The notes: a model not told the origin generated them from the sequence alone. Shown: positions 16,497 to 26,249, counted from the stretch's first letter. The stretch is 64,000 nt of DNA from UBA5603 sp964501315 (GCA_964501315.1 CAZCSO010000001.1:62001-126000); one strand, 5' to 3'. Numbers and translations: made by a program.

Positions 16497-17972
16497 ATGC
16501 TCAAAAAAATACCCCTGCTCTTGCTTGCAGTCGTGATGATGTTAGGGGTTGTTGGTTGCCAAAAAACGACGACCACCACAACCACTTCATCAACCACGAC
16601 CGATTCCATGGTGACGCTTCCAAACTTAACAGGAGCAAACCGAGAAACCATTACTGAAACATTAGAAGATCTTGGATTGACTGTCAAGTATTACATCGAT
16701 GTTTCGAAAGTCTATGAAAGCGAGACAGAGTACGATAAATTTGTTCGATACGGATCCGATTTAGTTTCTGGGTCTCAAGTATTGAGAGGATCCGAAGTCC
16801 GTGTTTACACAACCCCGCTCTTGCTAGATATTGTCTATTATGATGATTTGGAAGCTTATGACGAAACGCTTCAGTTAGAAGTAGAAGATTATCAAGGCAA
16901 AGAATTCATCGCCGACGGTATCGGTGTTGTTACAGTGGAACGTTACGTGGATGGGGATACAACCTGGTTTGAAAGCAATGGAACCACCTTCTCGGTTCGT
17001 TATCTCGGAATCGATACCCCCGAATCAACGGCTCTTTATGAACCTTGGGGCAAAACGGCTGCAAAATACACAGAAGCCGTTTTAAAATCAGCCGAAACCA
17101 TCGTTTTAATGAGCGAAGGCGATCGGATGGACGGAAACGGGCGTTACCTAGCATGGGTTTGGTACCGTACCACCGCTGAAAGCAAATTCATCCTTTTGAA
17201 TCTTGAATTGGTAGAACTTGCGTACTCAAAAAACAAAGTCTCCGTTGGATCCGTCTACACATCGGTTCTAACATTGGCCGACTGGAATGCTTCGATGACC
17301 AAACGTCGTGTATGGGGAGAACTCGATCCCAATTACGATTACTCCAAAGAAGGCACCCAGATGTCCATTCAATACTTAATGGAAAATTTCGATGATTACG
17401 TTGGATTAAAAGTGGTCATTACGGGAACCATCACTCGAAAACTCGGCAATAACGTTTATTTCCAAGACGACACTGGTTATGGGGTATACATGTATGCTGG
17501 GTACACAACCTCAGCCCAATTACAAGTTGGAGCGAACCTAACCATCGGTGCGCTGACACCCACTTATTTTGGCGGAAGCCCTCAATTATCCAACTTTAAC
17601 AAATCCAACTTATCCGTGAATGAATCGACCGAACCGGTTGAACCCATCACGGTGACCTACGATGATTTTGAATTCAAACGCATCGGAACGTTGGTTACCA
17701 TCGAAAATCTCATAATTACCGGCATGAATAATGCCAAGACAAGTATTTACGTCAAAGATAGTCTCGATCGGACGTTTACAATCCGTATCGACGATTCTTC
17801 TGAATTTACCGCTGATTCATTAGGACTTACCGTAGGCGCTGCAATCACCGTGACAGGACCTTTAAGTTATTACGATTACGATTATGATTCATCCGATACA
17901 TCGTACGTATACCGAAAAGCAAACTTTCAATTGATGATTACATCTGCAGACGATGTCATAGTATTAGAGTAA
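16497..17972 (+). CDS. Secreted SNase-type nuclease lipoprotein with PASTA-like and OB-fold domains
   Basis: 491 residues. The signal peptide has lipobox VVGC (Cys21), followed by a run of Thr. Residues about 40-105 resemble a PASTA domain (LPNLTGANRETITETLEDLG ... LRGSEVRVYTT). A thermonuclease domain follows: YVDGDTTWF, RYLGIDTPES (equivalents of catalytic Arg35 and Glu43) and DGNGRYLAWVW (Arg87), so it appears active. The C-terminal half holds OB-fold-like modules (VVITGTITRKLGNNVYFQDD) like those in other secreted nucleases such as Bacillus YhcR. ATG 16497 is chosen because AAGGA lies 9 bases upstream; the ATG at 16488 abuts it. Probably co-transcribed with the importer. Confidence 0.85.
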   Translation: MLKKIPLLLLAVVMMLGVVGCQKTTTTTTTSSTTTDSMVTLPNLTGANRETITETLEDLGLTVKYYIDVSKVYESETEYDKFVRYGSDLVSGSQVLRGSEVRVYTTPLLLDIVYYDDLEAYDETLQLEVEDYQGKEFIADGIGVVTVERYVDGDTTWFESNGTTFSVRYLGIDTPESTALYEPWGKTAAKYTEAVLKSAETIVLMSEGDRMDGNGRYLAWVWYRTTAESKFILLNLELVELAYSKNKVSVGSVYTSVLTLADWNASMTKRRVWGELDPNYDYSKEGTQMSIQYLMENFDDYVGLKVVITGTITRKLGNNVYFQDDTGYGVYMYAGYTTSAQLQVGANLTIGALTPTYFGGSPQLSNFNKSNLSVNESTEPVEPITVTYDDFEFKRIGTLVTIENLIITGMNNAKTSIYVKDSLDRTFTIRIDDSSEFTADSLGLTVGAAITVTGPLSYYDYDYDSSDTSYVYRKANFQLMITSADDVIVLE

Positions 17973-17998
17973 TAAAAAATCTATATAGGAGGATTTAT

Positions 17999-20900
17999 AT
18001 GAAATTGACGTTTAAGAAACTCGCTTTACTGGGTTTGGCAATCGTTGCTATGTTCGTATTAGTGGGCTGTACTGATACCACAACCACCACGACAATCAGC
18101 GGCGACACCAATACCACTGTCGGTTTGACAGACTTGCAAAAAGTACAAAATGTTTTGGATAGCATTTCCTTAGGAGATTTATCCGCGATTACATCCGACT
18201 TAACGTTACCTTCACCAACCGAAAACGGTGTGTCTGTATCCTGGTCAACCAGTGATGCCGATATCATCAACGTAATGGGTGAAGTATCCGTTCCGACATT
18301 CGCTGAAGGCAATGCAACTGCAACCTTAACGGTTACCGTTACCTTAAATCAAGCGACCTTAACAAAAACGTTTGATGTTACCGTTCTTGCAGAAACAGCA
18401 GAAGCATTTTTGAATCGAATCGGAACCTCGATTATCATCGATTCATCCGACTCTATCGTTACCGATTTTGAATTACCATCGACCGCTCAAGGCGCAACGA
18501 TTACCTGGGTATCGAGTAATGAAGATATGGTTGAAATTTCAGCTGCTGTCAACGAAGACGGTCTGTATGAAGTTACGGTTACTCGTCCAAAAGCTGAAGA
18601 CGGCGGCGTCAACACGTCTGTTACGTTAACCGCTACATTAGCAATTGGCGAAGTATCTGTTACGGTGGACAAATCAGTTCGTATTATTGCTGAACCGTTA
18701 GCCAAAGTCTACGAATCATTTGAAACATTGCATAATACCGCCATCATCAACGAATACGTTGATTTGACTGGTGTTGTCTATGCTAAATTCAAACTCGGTT
18801 ATTTCATGACCGATGGCGATGGCCATTATATTGCGATTTATACTACTGAAAGCAATGCAAGCGAAGTCGCTGTTGGCGATGAAGTTCGCATTAAAGGTAA
18901 ATACGCTGTATACAATACCCTTTATCAAATTTCCAGTTTAACGTTCCAAGAAGTATTATCTTCTGACAACGATCTCAACGTTACACCGGTTGTTTTTGAA
19001 GATGCAACGGATTTATTGGATGTTGATTCTTCGGATCGTTTAATACATGGTCAAATTTATACGATTACGGTTACGCCACAATTGAGAGGTTCTTACAACA
19101 ACGTTTATCTCTTCGCTGGAGAAACTCAAGTCGCTACCGTATACTATAACGCATCTGCTGCATCCATCGATGCATTAGAGGAAGTTGTTGGTAAAGTTGT
19201 TACCATCGACGTTGTTTATTACACCTTCTACAGTGGATCTTCCGTATTAACGCCTGGCGTACCGGAAGTATACATTATCTTTGACGGACTTGCTGACGAT
19301 ATCGAATTGGCTCCACTTGAAGGCCAAGAAGCTTTGGATGCTGACGCAGCCAATCTATCACTTCCAGCAACCGCTGTTGGTGGACAATCGTTAACATTAG
19401 CCAGTGTCGGCGGATACGAATCAGCCATCACTTGGACAATTAAATCCGGATCTGAATACGCTTCAATCGCTAGCGGAAAAGTAACGTTCACGAATGTTAC
19501 AGCTTCGCAAACGGTTGTGTTAACGGCTTCGTTGACCATCGCTGGCGTTGTTGATCCAACAACCAAAGATTTCACAATTACCGTTAACCCTATCACCACC
19601 TCAACCATTGCTCAAGTTTGGGATATGGAAAAAGGCGATGTGGCTCAAGTCGAAGGTACCGTCTACTTCTTTATTAATAACGGTTACTTTGTATTTGATG
19701 GAACTGGCATGCTCTTTATCTACACGCCCGCCCCTGCTGGAACGTTACTGGGCGACAAACTCGTCATTTTCGGTACGGTAGATATTTACAATGGTCAATC
19801 TCAAATTAAATCAGCAACGGTTAAAGAAGTCGTCAGCCAAGGTAATGCTCACGAACAAACCGCTATTGATTATGTACCTGGAACAACAGCACTTGTATCT
19901 GGTCAAACCTATTCAGTTACTGCTACGATTACCGAATTGACAGAAGGTGGATACACGAACTTATTCTTGTACAATGGTGATACGAGATTAGCACAAATCT
20001 ACTATCGTTCAACCATCAATGATTCTTTCGCTGCATTAACTGCAAACAAAGGTAAAGAAGCTACCATTAATGTAGTTTACTACTATACGTATAACGATTT
20101 GGTATACTTCGTTTATCAAGAAGGTGCTGCTGGTATTGAATTGACTCCACTTGTTGGTCAAGAAGCATTAGATGCTGATGCCGCTGCAATCGTTATTCCA
20201 AGCGAAGTTATTGGCGGACAATCCTTAACGTTACCGGATCTAGGCGGTTATGGTTCAGCCATTGCTTGGACGGTTAAAACGGGTTCTGAATACGCTACGA
20301 TTGCTAGCGGAAAAGTAAGCTTCGTTGATGTTTCCGCTGTTCAATCCGTTGTCTTAACCGCTTCGTTAACCATCGACGGCGTTGTTGATCCAACGACAAA
20401 AGATTTCACAATTACCGTTAACCCCATTACCACTTCGACCATTGCGTCGGTTTGGGACATGGAAAAAGGTGATGTTGCCCAAGTTGAAGGTACTGTCTAC
20501 TTCTTTATTAACAACGGTTACTACGTATTCGACGGAACGGGAATGATCTTTATCTATACGACCGCTCCTGCCGGAACGTTACTAGGCGACAAATTACTTA
20601 TCTTTGGTACCGTTGATATTTACAACGGTCAATATCAAATTAAATCCGCCACGGTTAAACAAACGGTTAGCCAAGGCAATGCTTACGAACAAACCGCTAT
20701 TGAATACGTTCCTGGAACAACCGAATTGGTTGCCGGTCAAACGTATGCCGTAACCGCAACCATTAAGATTGCTGGTTCATTCAATAACGTTTACCTCTAT
20801 GATGGAGATACCTTACTCGCTGTTATTTACTATCGTTCAACCATCAACGATTCTTACAATGCATTAAAAGCTGAAAACAACATGGAAGCAACCATGAATT

Positions 20901-23206
20901 TGGTTTACTACTATACCGGCAATGATTCCGGAATGGCAATGACGCTTGTTCAATTTGTTTACCAAGAAGGCGCAGCTGGCATCGTTTATACACCAGAACA
21001 AGTTGCTCAAAATGATGTCGATGCCATCGAAATTTCAACTTCCGTCGTCAGTGGCGCTGTTGAAGCACTTCCAGCTACCAGCGGAACGTCCACGATTGTT
21101 TGGACGGTAAAAGACGCTGATGTCAACGCCACCATCGCTGACGGTAACGTAACGTACGCAACGGTTACCACCGCTACCCAAGTTACGTTAGTCGCAACGG
21201 TAACGTATACTCCAACCGAAGGCGATCCTATCGTTACAACGGTTGAATACCCTGTTACAATTTCCACCTATGCAGAAAAAATAGCTGAAGATAAAGCAGA
21301 CTTAACTGTAGCTTTAACAGCCAATGAATTTGATGTCGTAACCCTTCCAGTTGAAGGATTGAATGGCTCAGTCATTACGTGGGCATTAACCGCTACGGAC
21401 AATGCAACTTTAGCAGTCAATGTTTTAACACTTGACTATCTTGGCAGCGAATACAACGTAACTGTTACGGCTACGTTGGCCTTCGCGGCAGCACCGGAAG
21501 TTACGGATACGAAAGAATTTACGATTGTTGTATCTCCTGTTACCATCGTAACCGAATTCTCAGTATTTAACCAAAAAACAGACGGTGTTTGGACCTTTGC
21601 CGGAACCGACATGATGTACATTAAAGGTATCGTATCAGCCTTAAACGGCACGAGCGGAACCTTCTTACAAGATGCTTCCGGTGATGGCATTTATGCTCAT
21701 GGATTAAAGAATTTGAACGTTGGTGATGAAGTTGTCATCTACACAAAATTAGGTGAATACAACTCCATTCGTCAATTGAATACCTTCACACTTAAAGCAA
21801 CGCTTTCTACCGGAAACACGCCGGTTGTAACAACGATGACGGTCGCTGAATTAGCTGCTATTGTTCCGAATTATTACGAATACGGAAGCCGTTTGGTAAA
21901 CGTTGAAGGCATTGAAATCAAAGAATTCAGAGGCAACTACCTAGACATGATTTGGGCATCGGTAGGCGAAGAAACGCCAGTTGTCTACATGTTGTCATTC
22001 TACTTCAACAACTCAACGTATAATTGGCTCGATGATGTTTATCAAGTTGGCGAAACACTCCCAGCTTTCAACTTCGTTTTGTACAATATTTATAACGTGA
22101 CAACGTTTAATATTTTACCGCAAAACTTAGTGATGACCGATCAACAAGCCGTTGACGTAAACAAAGAGTTATTACCAGAATCCTTAACGTTATCGGAAAA
22201 TTACACGATTCCAACTCCTGTATTTGGCGCTACCATTGCGATTTCTGCAGTTAGCGTTGAATTGGATGGCTACTTCACGACAGACGGCGTTGTCACATTA
22301 GCCGATGTGGATAAAGTTGGAACGATTACCTTTACCGTTACCAAAGGATTGGTATCTGATCAAGTAACGATTCCTGTTACTGTTAAAGCATTAACGGATG
22401 CACAAAAATTAGCATTAGCGATTGCTGATATGCCTGCTACGCTGAACTTAGCTCAAGACTTTATTTTAGAACCGCTCCTTTATTCAGGAACGTATGGTAC
22501 TGTTACACCCGATGTTACTCTTTCAACGAATTTAAGTGTTGTAAGTGGTGAATTGATTGTGACGAGACCTGCCGGGGGTTCAGCAGCTGTTACTGGAGTG
22601 CTTACTGTGAATGTTTCAGTTGGAACGGAATCCGGATCAAAAGATATCACGGTTACAGTATTACCTTATGCTACTGATTTGTTTATCTCTGAATACATCG
22701 AAGGTTCAAGCAATAATAAAGCGGTTGAAATTTACAACGGAACCAATGCTGCAGTAGATTTATCAACCTATGTTATTGAAGTATATTCCAATGGTGCTTT
22801 AACAACTGGAACGCCTAATTATACGTTCACACTATCTGGAACGTTAGCTGCTGGCGATGTTTATGTAATTTACAACGCTTCGTCAATTCCAGAAATTGTC
22901 GCTGTAGGTGATGTTTCAAATTCAATCACTTACTATAATGGCGACGATACGATCGTTTTAAAGAACGGTACAGTAATCATTGATAGTATTGGCCAAGGAA
23001 ATGGAACCGATCCTGGAACGAATTGGTCTGCTAATGGCGTGGCAACAAGTGAAATGACGCTTGTAAGAATATCTACTATTTTGTCGGGAGACACCGATCC
23101 CACGGATGCGTATGATCCAAGTGTTGAATGGGTTGCTTATGCACAAAACACTGTTTCTTATCTAGGCTATCATAATGTTGGCGACGTTTCATCAGTCGTC
23201 GGCTAA
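17999..23206 (+). CDS. Giant surface lipoprotein: repeated Ig-like and OB-fold modules plus lamin-tail domain
   Basis: 1735 residues, signal peptide with lipobox LVGC (Cys24), then Thr-rich linker. Two Ig-like domains of the atrophied bacterial type (around VSVSWSTSDADIINV and ATITWVSSNEDMVEI) lead. They are followed by OB-fold-like modules (VDLTGVVYAKFKLGYFMTD). A unit of Ig-like, OB-like and beta domain occurs twice almost unchanged (19313-20146 and 20147-20992). Further Ig-like modules and an OB module (YIKGIVSALNGTSGTFLQD) follow, and the last 170 residues are a lamin-tail domain starting LFISEYIEGSSNNKAVEIYN. No catalytic motif is visible; it looks like a binding scaffold. AGGAGG precedes the ATG by 6 bases. 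Confidence 0.85.
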   Translation: MKLTFKKLALLGLAIVAMFVLVGCTDTTTTTTISGDTNTTVGLTDLQKVQNVLDSISLGDLSAITSDLTLPSPTENGVSVSWSTSDADIINVMGEVSVPTFAEGNATATLTVTVTLNQATLTKTFDVTVLAETAEAFLNRIGTSIIIDSSDSIVTDFELPSTAQGATITWVSSNEDMVEISAAVNEDGLYEVTVTRPKAEDGGVNTSVTLTATLAIGEVSVTVDKSVRIIAEPLAKVYESFETLHNTAIINEYVDLTGVVYAKFKLGYFMTDGDGHYIAIYTTESNASEVAVGDEVRIKGKYAVYNTLYQISSLTFQEVLSSDNDLNVTPVVFEDATDLLDVDSSDRLIHGQIYTITVTPQLRGSYNNVYLFAGETQVATVYYNASAASIDALEEVVGKVVTIDVVYYTFYSGSSVLTPGVPEVYIIFDGLADDIELAPLEGQEALDADAANLSLPATAVGGQSLTLASVGGYESAITWTIKSGSEYASIASGKVTFTNVTASQTVVLTASLTIAGVVDPTTKDFTITVNPITTSTIAQVWDMEKGDVAQVEGTVYFFINNGYFVFDGTGMLFIYTPAPAGTLLGDKLVIFGTVDIYNGQSQIKSATVKEVVSQGNAHEQTAIDYVPGTTALVSGQTYSVTATITELTEGGYTNLFLYNGDTRLAQIYYRSTINDSFAALTANKGKEATINVVYYYTYNDLVYFVYQEGAAGIELTPLVGQEALDADAAAIVIPSEVIGGQSLTLPDLGGYGSAIAWTVKTGSEYATIASGKVSFVDVSAVQSVVLTASLTIDGVVDPTTKDFTITVNPITTSTIASVWDMEKGDVAQVEGTVYFFINNGYYVFDGTGMIFIYTTAPAGTLLGDKLLIFGTVDIYNGQYQIKSATVKQTVSQGNAYEQTAIEYVPGTTELVAGQTYAVTATIKIAGSFNNVYLYDGDTLLAVIYYRSTINDSYNALKAENNMEATMNLVYYYTGNDSGMAMTLVQFVYQEGAAGIVYTPEQVAQNDVDAIEISTSVVSGAVEALPATSGTSTIVWTVKDADVNATIADGNVTYATVTTATQVTLVATVTYTPTEGDPIVTTVEYPVTISTYAEKIAEDKADLTVALTANEFDVVTLPVEGLNGSVITWALTATDNATLAVNVLTLDYLGSEYNVTVTATLAFAAAPEVTDTKEFTIVVSPVTIVTEFSVFNQKTDGVWTFAGTDMMYIKGIVSALNGTSGTFLQDASGDGIYAHGLKNLNVGDEVVIYTKLGEYNSIRQLNTFTLKATLSTGNTPVVTTMTVAELAAIVPNYYEYGSRLVNVEGIEIKEFRGNYLDMIWASVGEETPVVYMLSFYFNNSTYNWLDDVYQVGETLPAFNFVLYNIYNVTTFNILPQNLVMTDQQAVDVNKELLPESLTLSENYTIPTPVFGATIAISAVSVELDGYFTTDGVVTLADVDKVGTITFTVTKGLVSDQVTIPVTVKALTDAQKLALAIADMPATLNLAQDFILEPLLYSGTYGTVTPDVTLSTNLSVVSGELIVTRPAGGSAAVTGVLTVNVSVGTESGSKDITVTVLPYATDLFISEYIEGSSNNKAVEIYNGTNAAVDLSTYVIEVYSNGALTTGTPNYTFTLSGTLAAGDVYVIYNASSIPEIVAVGDVSNSITYYNGDDTIVLKNGTVIIDSIGQGNGTDPGTNWSANGVATSEMTLVRISTILSGDTDPTDAYDPSVEWVAYAQNTVSYLGYHNVGDVSSVVG
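19313..20992 (+). repeat. Two tandem copies of a ~280-codon domain unit inside the giant lipoprotein
   Basis: Unit A spans about 19313-20146 (278 codons) and unit B about 20147-20992 (282 codons). Both begin with the GQEALDADAA segment. Both contain the segments VWDMEKGDVAQVEGTVYFF and GTLLGDK followed by VDIYNGQ. The proteins are nearly identical, but many third codon positions differ, so the copies are not a recent duplication or assembly artefact. Confidence 0.88.
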
Positions 23207-23227
23207 AAAAATTATCATTTAACCATA

Positions 23228-23257
23228 AAGGCGCATTCACTCGAATGCGCCTTTTCT
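23228..23257 (+). terminator. Terminator after the giant lipoprotein gene
   Basis: A perfect 11-base stem AAGGCGCATTC/GAATGCGCCTT with loop ACTC, followed by TTCTTATTT. It marks the end of the importer-nuclease-scaffold transcript. Confidence 0.85.
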
Positions 23258-23291
23258 TATTTGAAAAAATCCTCGAATAATAGATCTTTAA

Positions 23292-23300
23292 TGATATAAT
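23292..23300 (+). promoter_or_regulatory. Extended -10 promoter for the second lamin-tail lipoprotein
   Basis: TGATATAAT, an extended -10, with no convincing -35 at 17 bases. It lies 42 bases before the ATG at 23343, downstream of a terminator, so this gene can be transcribed separately. Confidence 0.55.
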
Positions 23301-23342
23301 GAAGGTAATGTTTTATAAATACATAAGATTGAGAGGGTTTTT

Positions 23343-25211
23343 ATGAACAAGTTCAAAAATTATCTATTTCTTTTTATTATTAGTATTGTTGTTTTTGGAG
23401 TTGTTGCTTGTAGCAAAGATATCACAACCACAACCACAACCACAACAACCGTATCAACCCAAACTACAGATACCACCACGACAACGACCACAACCACAAC
23501 AACGACCACCACACAAGATCAAGACATGATTGATCTAATTGATGCCGCTAATGCGATTACAATCGCTAATGCGACTGCGATTACCGAAAACTTTAATCTT
23601 CCTGCAAGTTATGAAAGTGTCACTATTACATGGAGCAGCAGTAACCCAACGGTTGTTAATATCGCTTCGTCATCCATAACTGAAAGTGAATCCACGGTTT
23701 ATCCGGTTACGTTAGATCCCTTTAACACCGATACCATCGTCATTCTAACAGCGACATTCACCTTAAATTCGAAAACACACACAAAAATGTTTACCATCAC
23801 CGTAAAACCATTCGTCAATACAGGATCGTATACCTTAGTTTCTAAATTATATCAATATGCGACACTGGATGAATCGGTTGAATTCACTGGTTATGTTTCT
23901 GTGCTTTACAAGTATGGCTATGTATTGACCGATACCAGTGGAGATTCACTGATTGTTTATACAACATTGGAAAACGCTCAGTTGGTAAGTGTTGGCGATA
24001 ACGTAACCATAACTGGAAAATATGCACAGTATAATACCTTGTTTCAAATATCGACGTTAACCTCTCAAGTCGTTAACAGTAGTGATAACACCGTTTCTTT
24101 ATCGTCAACGATCTTAGAAGATGCAACAGATTTATTAGATGTTGATTCCTCTGTTAAACTGAATCATGCCAAAGTATACACAGTAACCGTCACGTTGGCA
24201 TTGAATGGTGAAGGCAATGTTGCCCTCTATTCTAACGATACTTTTATTGCAGTCGTCTATTATAATTCATTGACTGACTCCATCAACGCATTAAAAGAAT
24301 ACATCGGTCGCGAAGTGACAATCGATGTATTGTATTACACGTTGCATAGTACTGATGGAATTCGCGTTTTGTTTTATGGGGACTTAGAAGACATTATTGC
24401 AACACCACTGTCTGAAGAAGAAATGTTTGAAATTGACATCGATACCTTGGATAATCCGATGGTTTTAACCGATACGTTTGCCCTACCCTCACTTGAATTT
24501 TCGGTATACGATAACGTAAGCGTCAGTGTTGAGCTTGCTGGGTATTTTTCATTTGAAGAAGGATTGTATACCATCAATCGTCCTACTGCAGAAGAAGGCG
24601 ATGTTGTTGGATCTATCACCGTTCGAATTATGATTGAATCATCCTTTAGAGACGTTGTTGTACCTATTACAGTCAAAGCATTGGCTGCTCAAGGGGCATC
24701 GGATTTGTTTATATCAGAATACATTGAAGGCGGAGACTATAACAAGTACATCGAACTATATAACGGAACAGGAACGACCATTGATTTATCCGAATATACG
24801 CTTGAATTGTATGTCAATGGCGCTACAGTAGCATCAAAAACAATGACCTTAAGCGGCACACTAGCAACCGATGATGTGATTATTGTTTATAATAATCGAA
24901 GCGCCATCATCATATACACACCCACTTCAGGCGATATTAACAATAATGATGTCATGAACTTTAATGGCAATGACGTGGTCGTCTTAAAACACAACGGTAT
25001 TATTATCGACAGTATTGGCAAAATCGGGCAAACCGGTATTGATTACTGGGGAGATCCCTCAACGGTATCTACGAAAGATATGACGTTAGTTAGAAAAACA
25101 TACATTACATCCGGTGATACCGATCCGTATGACGATTATGATCCAACCCTCGAATGGGATGCTTATCCAAAAGATACAGCCAGTTATTTAGGATCGCATA
25201 CATCCGACTAA
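23343..25211 (+). CDS. Surface lipoprotein with Ig-like, OB-fold and lamin-tail domains
   Basis: 622 residues. The signal peptide has lipobox VVAC (Cys23). A linker of about 35 residues is almost all Thr. One Ig-like domain follows (VTITWSSSNPTVVNI), then an OB-fold-like module (VEFTGYVSVLYKYGYVLTD), a second beta domain, and a C-terminal lamin-tail domain (LFISEYIEGGDYNKYIELYN). Block by block it is a shorter paralog of the 1735-residue protein upstream, sharing the DATDLLDVDSS segment and the ending with SGDTDP and SYLG. No catalytic residues are seen. Lamin-tail domains in bacteria are known to accompany secreted nucleases and phosphoesterases, which fits the neighbours. Confidence 0.83.
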   Translation: MNKFKNYLFLFIISIVVFGVVACSKDITTTTTTTTTVSTQTTDTTTTTTTTTTTTTTQDQDMIDLIDAANAITIANATAITENFNLPASYESVTITWSSSNPTVVNIASSSITESESTVYPVTLDPFNTDTIVILTATFTLNSKTHTKMFTITVKPFVNTGSYTLVSKLYQYATLDESVEFTGYVSVLYKYGYVLTDTSGDSLIVYTTLENAQLVSVGDNVTITGKYAQYNTLFQISTLTSQVVNSSDNTVSLSSTILEDATDLLDVDSSVKLNHAKVYTVTVTLALNGEGNVALYSNDTFIAVVYYNSLTDSINALKEYIGREVTIDVLYYTLHSTDGIRVLFYGDLEDIIATPLSEEEMFEIDIDTLDNPMVLTDTFALPSLEFSVYDNVSVSVELAGYFSFEEGLYTINRPTAEEGDVVGSITVRIMIESSFRDVVVPITVKALAAQGASDLFISEYIEGGDYNKYIELYNGTGTTIDLSEYTLELYVNGATVASKTMTLSGTLATDDVIIVYNNRSAIIIYTPTSGDINNNDVMNFNGNDVVVLKHNGIIIDSIGKIGQTGIDYWGDPSTVSTKDMTLVRKTYITSGDTDPYDDYDPTLEWDAYPKDTASYLGSHTSD

Positions 25212-25217
25212 AAAAAT

Positions 25218-25247
25218 ATCACGCCCCGACAGGAGCGTGATTTTTTA
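25218..25247. terminator. Bidirectional terminator between convergent genes
   Basis: Stem ATCACGC-CC/GG-GCGTGAT (one mismatch) around GACA, with an A-run before it and a T-run after it. It serves the lamin-tail lipoprotein on + and the tocopherol-cyclase-like gene on -. Confidence 0.8.
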
Positions 25248-26210
25248 TTTCATCATAATTTCAATGCCCGCATGATTTCCTAAATCACGGAAGATTAATT
25301 TATCATCACGGTACAAGGCTAACTCTACAATACCGGACATTCCTTCTTTGATTTGTTCAATCATTTTTCCGTTTCGAGGGGATACTAGATTGATTTGGTG
25401 ACGGGTGCTTGCTTTAACTTCAAGACGATAAGTTCGTTTCTTAAGCGTGAACGATACTTGATTATCTTCGATTTCTTTTTTGACGACTTTTGTAAAATTA
25501 TAGGTTGCGAAGCGGTATTCTTTACCTCTATAAATAACATTGGCAATGAGACCTTTGAATTCTCTTTTTAAGAACGGAATCGTCGCATAGGAAAACATCA
25601 TGGAAGTACCTAATTCCGTGAAATGGTTGCTCTGAAGCCATACATACGATTTGGGGAACGACTTTCCCCAATCTTTTTCGATATAGCCCTTTCCGTTTTC
25701 AAAAATGACAGGTTGATTGTTGATGATGAACGATCCGGTCAGTTGGTGTGACATACTGACAACACCGTGGTAGCATTCCATAAAAGAGAAATACCCGAAG
25801 AAGCCCATGATGTTGGGGACTAAAAGACTCGATTTTATCGGCGTTATGTGCTCCATTTTCAATGAGCCTTCCAACGAGAAGTCATCTTGTTTAAGGATTA
25901 TCTTCGCGAGACTTTTGGTAAATGTATTGTTACCGATCTGAATTTGGAATCGATCTTGGTGGTAGTGAAAACTTGAGTAATCATATCGGAAATAATACGT
26001 TTTTAGTTCAGGTTGATCTTGTTTTGTTTCCGACAAAAAGACCTGTATAAAAGCATGGGTATCGTCTTTGGTAAGAGATACTCCCGGAATCAAGGCAAGC
26101 GTCACCGACTCATCATGACTGACGAATTTGTAATACCAACCTTCAAAGTAGTGTTTTTTATGTTTATTCCCCTGAAAGTATTCAGGATGCGTCAATTTTT
26201 TAAGGTACAT
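25245..26210 (-). CDS. Tocopherol cyclase-like / CrtC-AttH-type lipocalin-fold protein
   Basis: 321 residues with no signal peptide. The N-terminus HKKHYFEGWYYKFVS and the central GKGYIEKDWGKSFPKSYVWLQ are the signature blocks of the tocopherol cyclase family, a two-lipocalin fold. Plant and cyanobacterial members cyclise prenylated quinols. This organism shows no sign of tocopherol synthesis, so the true substrate is unknown; a lipid or isoprenoid ligand is possible. It is single, leftward, preceded by GAGGAG before the ATG, and lies between the lamin-tail and endonuclease genes. Confidence 0.78.
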   Translation of the reverse strand: MYLKKLTHPEYFQGNKHKKHYFEGWYYKFVSHDESVTLALIPGVSLTKDDTHAFIQVFLSETKQDQPELKTYYFRYDYSSFHYHQDRFQIQIGNNTFTKSLAKIILKQDDFSLEGSLKMEHITPIKSSLLVPNIMGFFGYFSFMECYHGVVSMSHQLTGSFIINNQPVIFENGKGYIEKDWGKSFPKSYVWLQSNHFTELGTSMMFSYATIPFLKREFKGLIANVIYRGKEYRFATYNFTKVVKKEIEDNQVSFTLKKRTYRLEVKASTRHQINLVSPRNGKMIEQIKEGMSGIVELALYRDDKLIFRDLGNHAGIEIMMK

Positions 26211-26249
26211 AGACTCCTCAGTATCGTTCTAATAGATTAATTTGTAATG

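Noticed and set aside
23421..23520. ACN triplet tract as a phase-variation switch
   Set aside because: The tract is in-frame triplets coding Thr; slippage would change linker length, not turn the gene off. Kept only as a shared linker feature.
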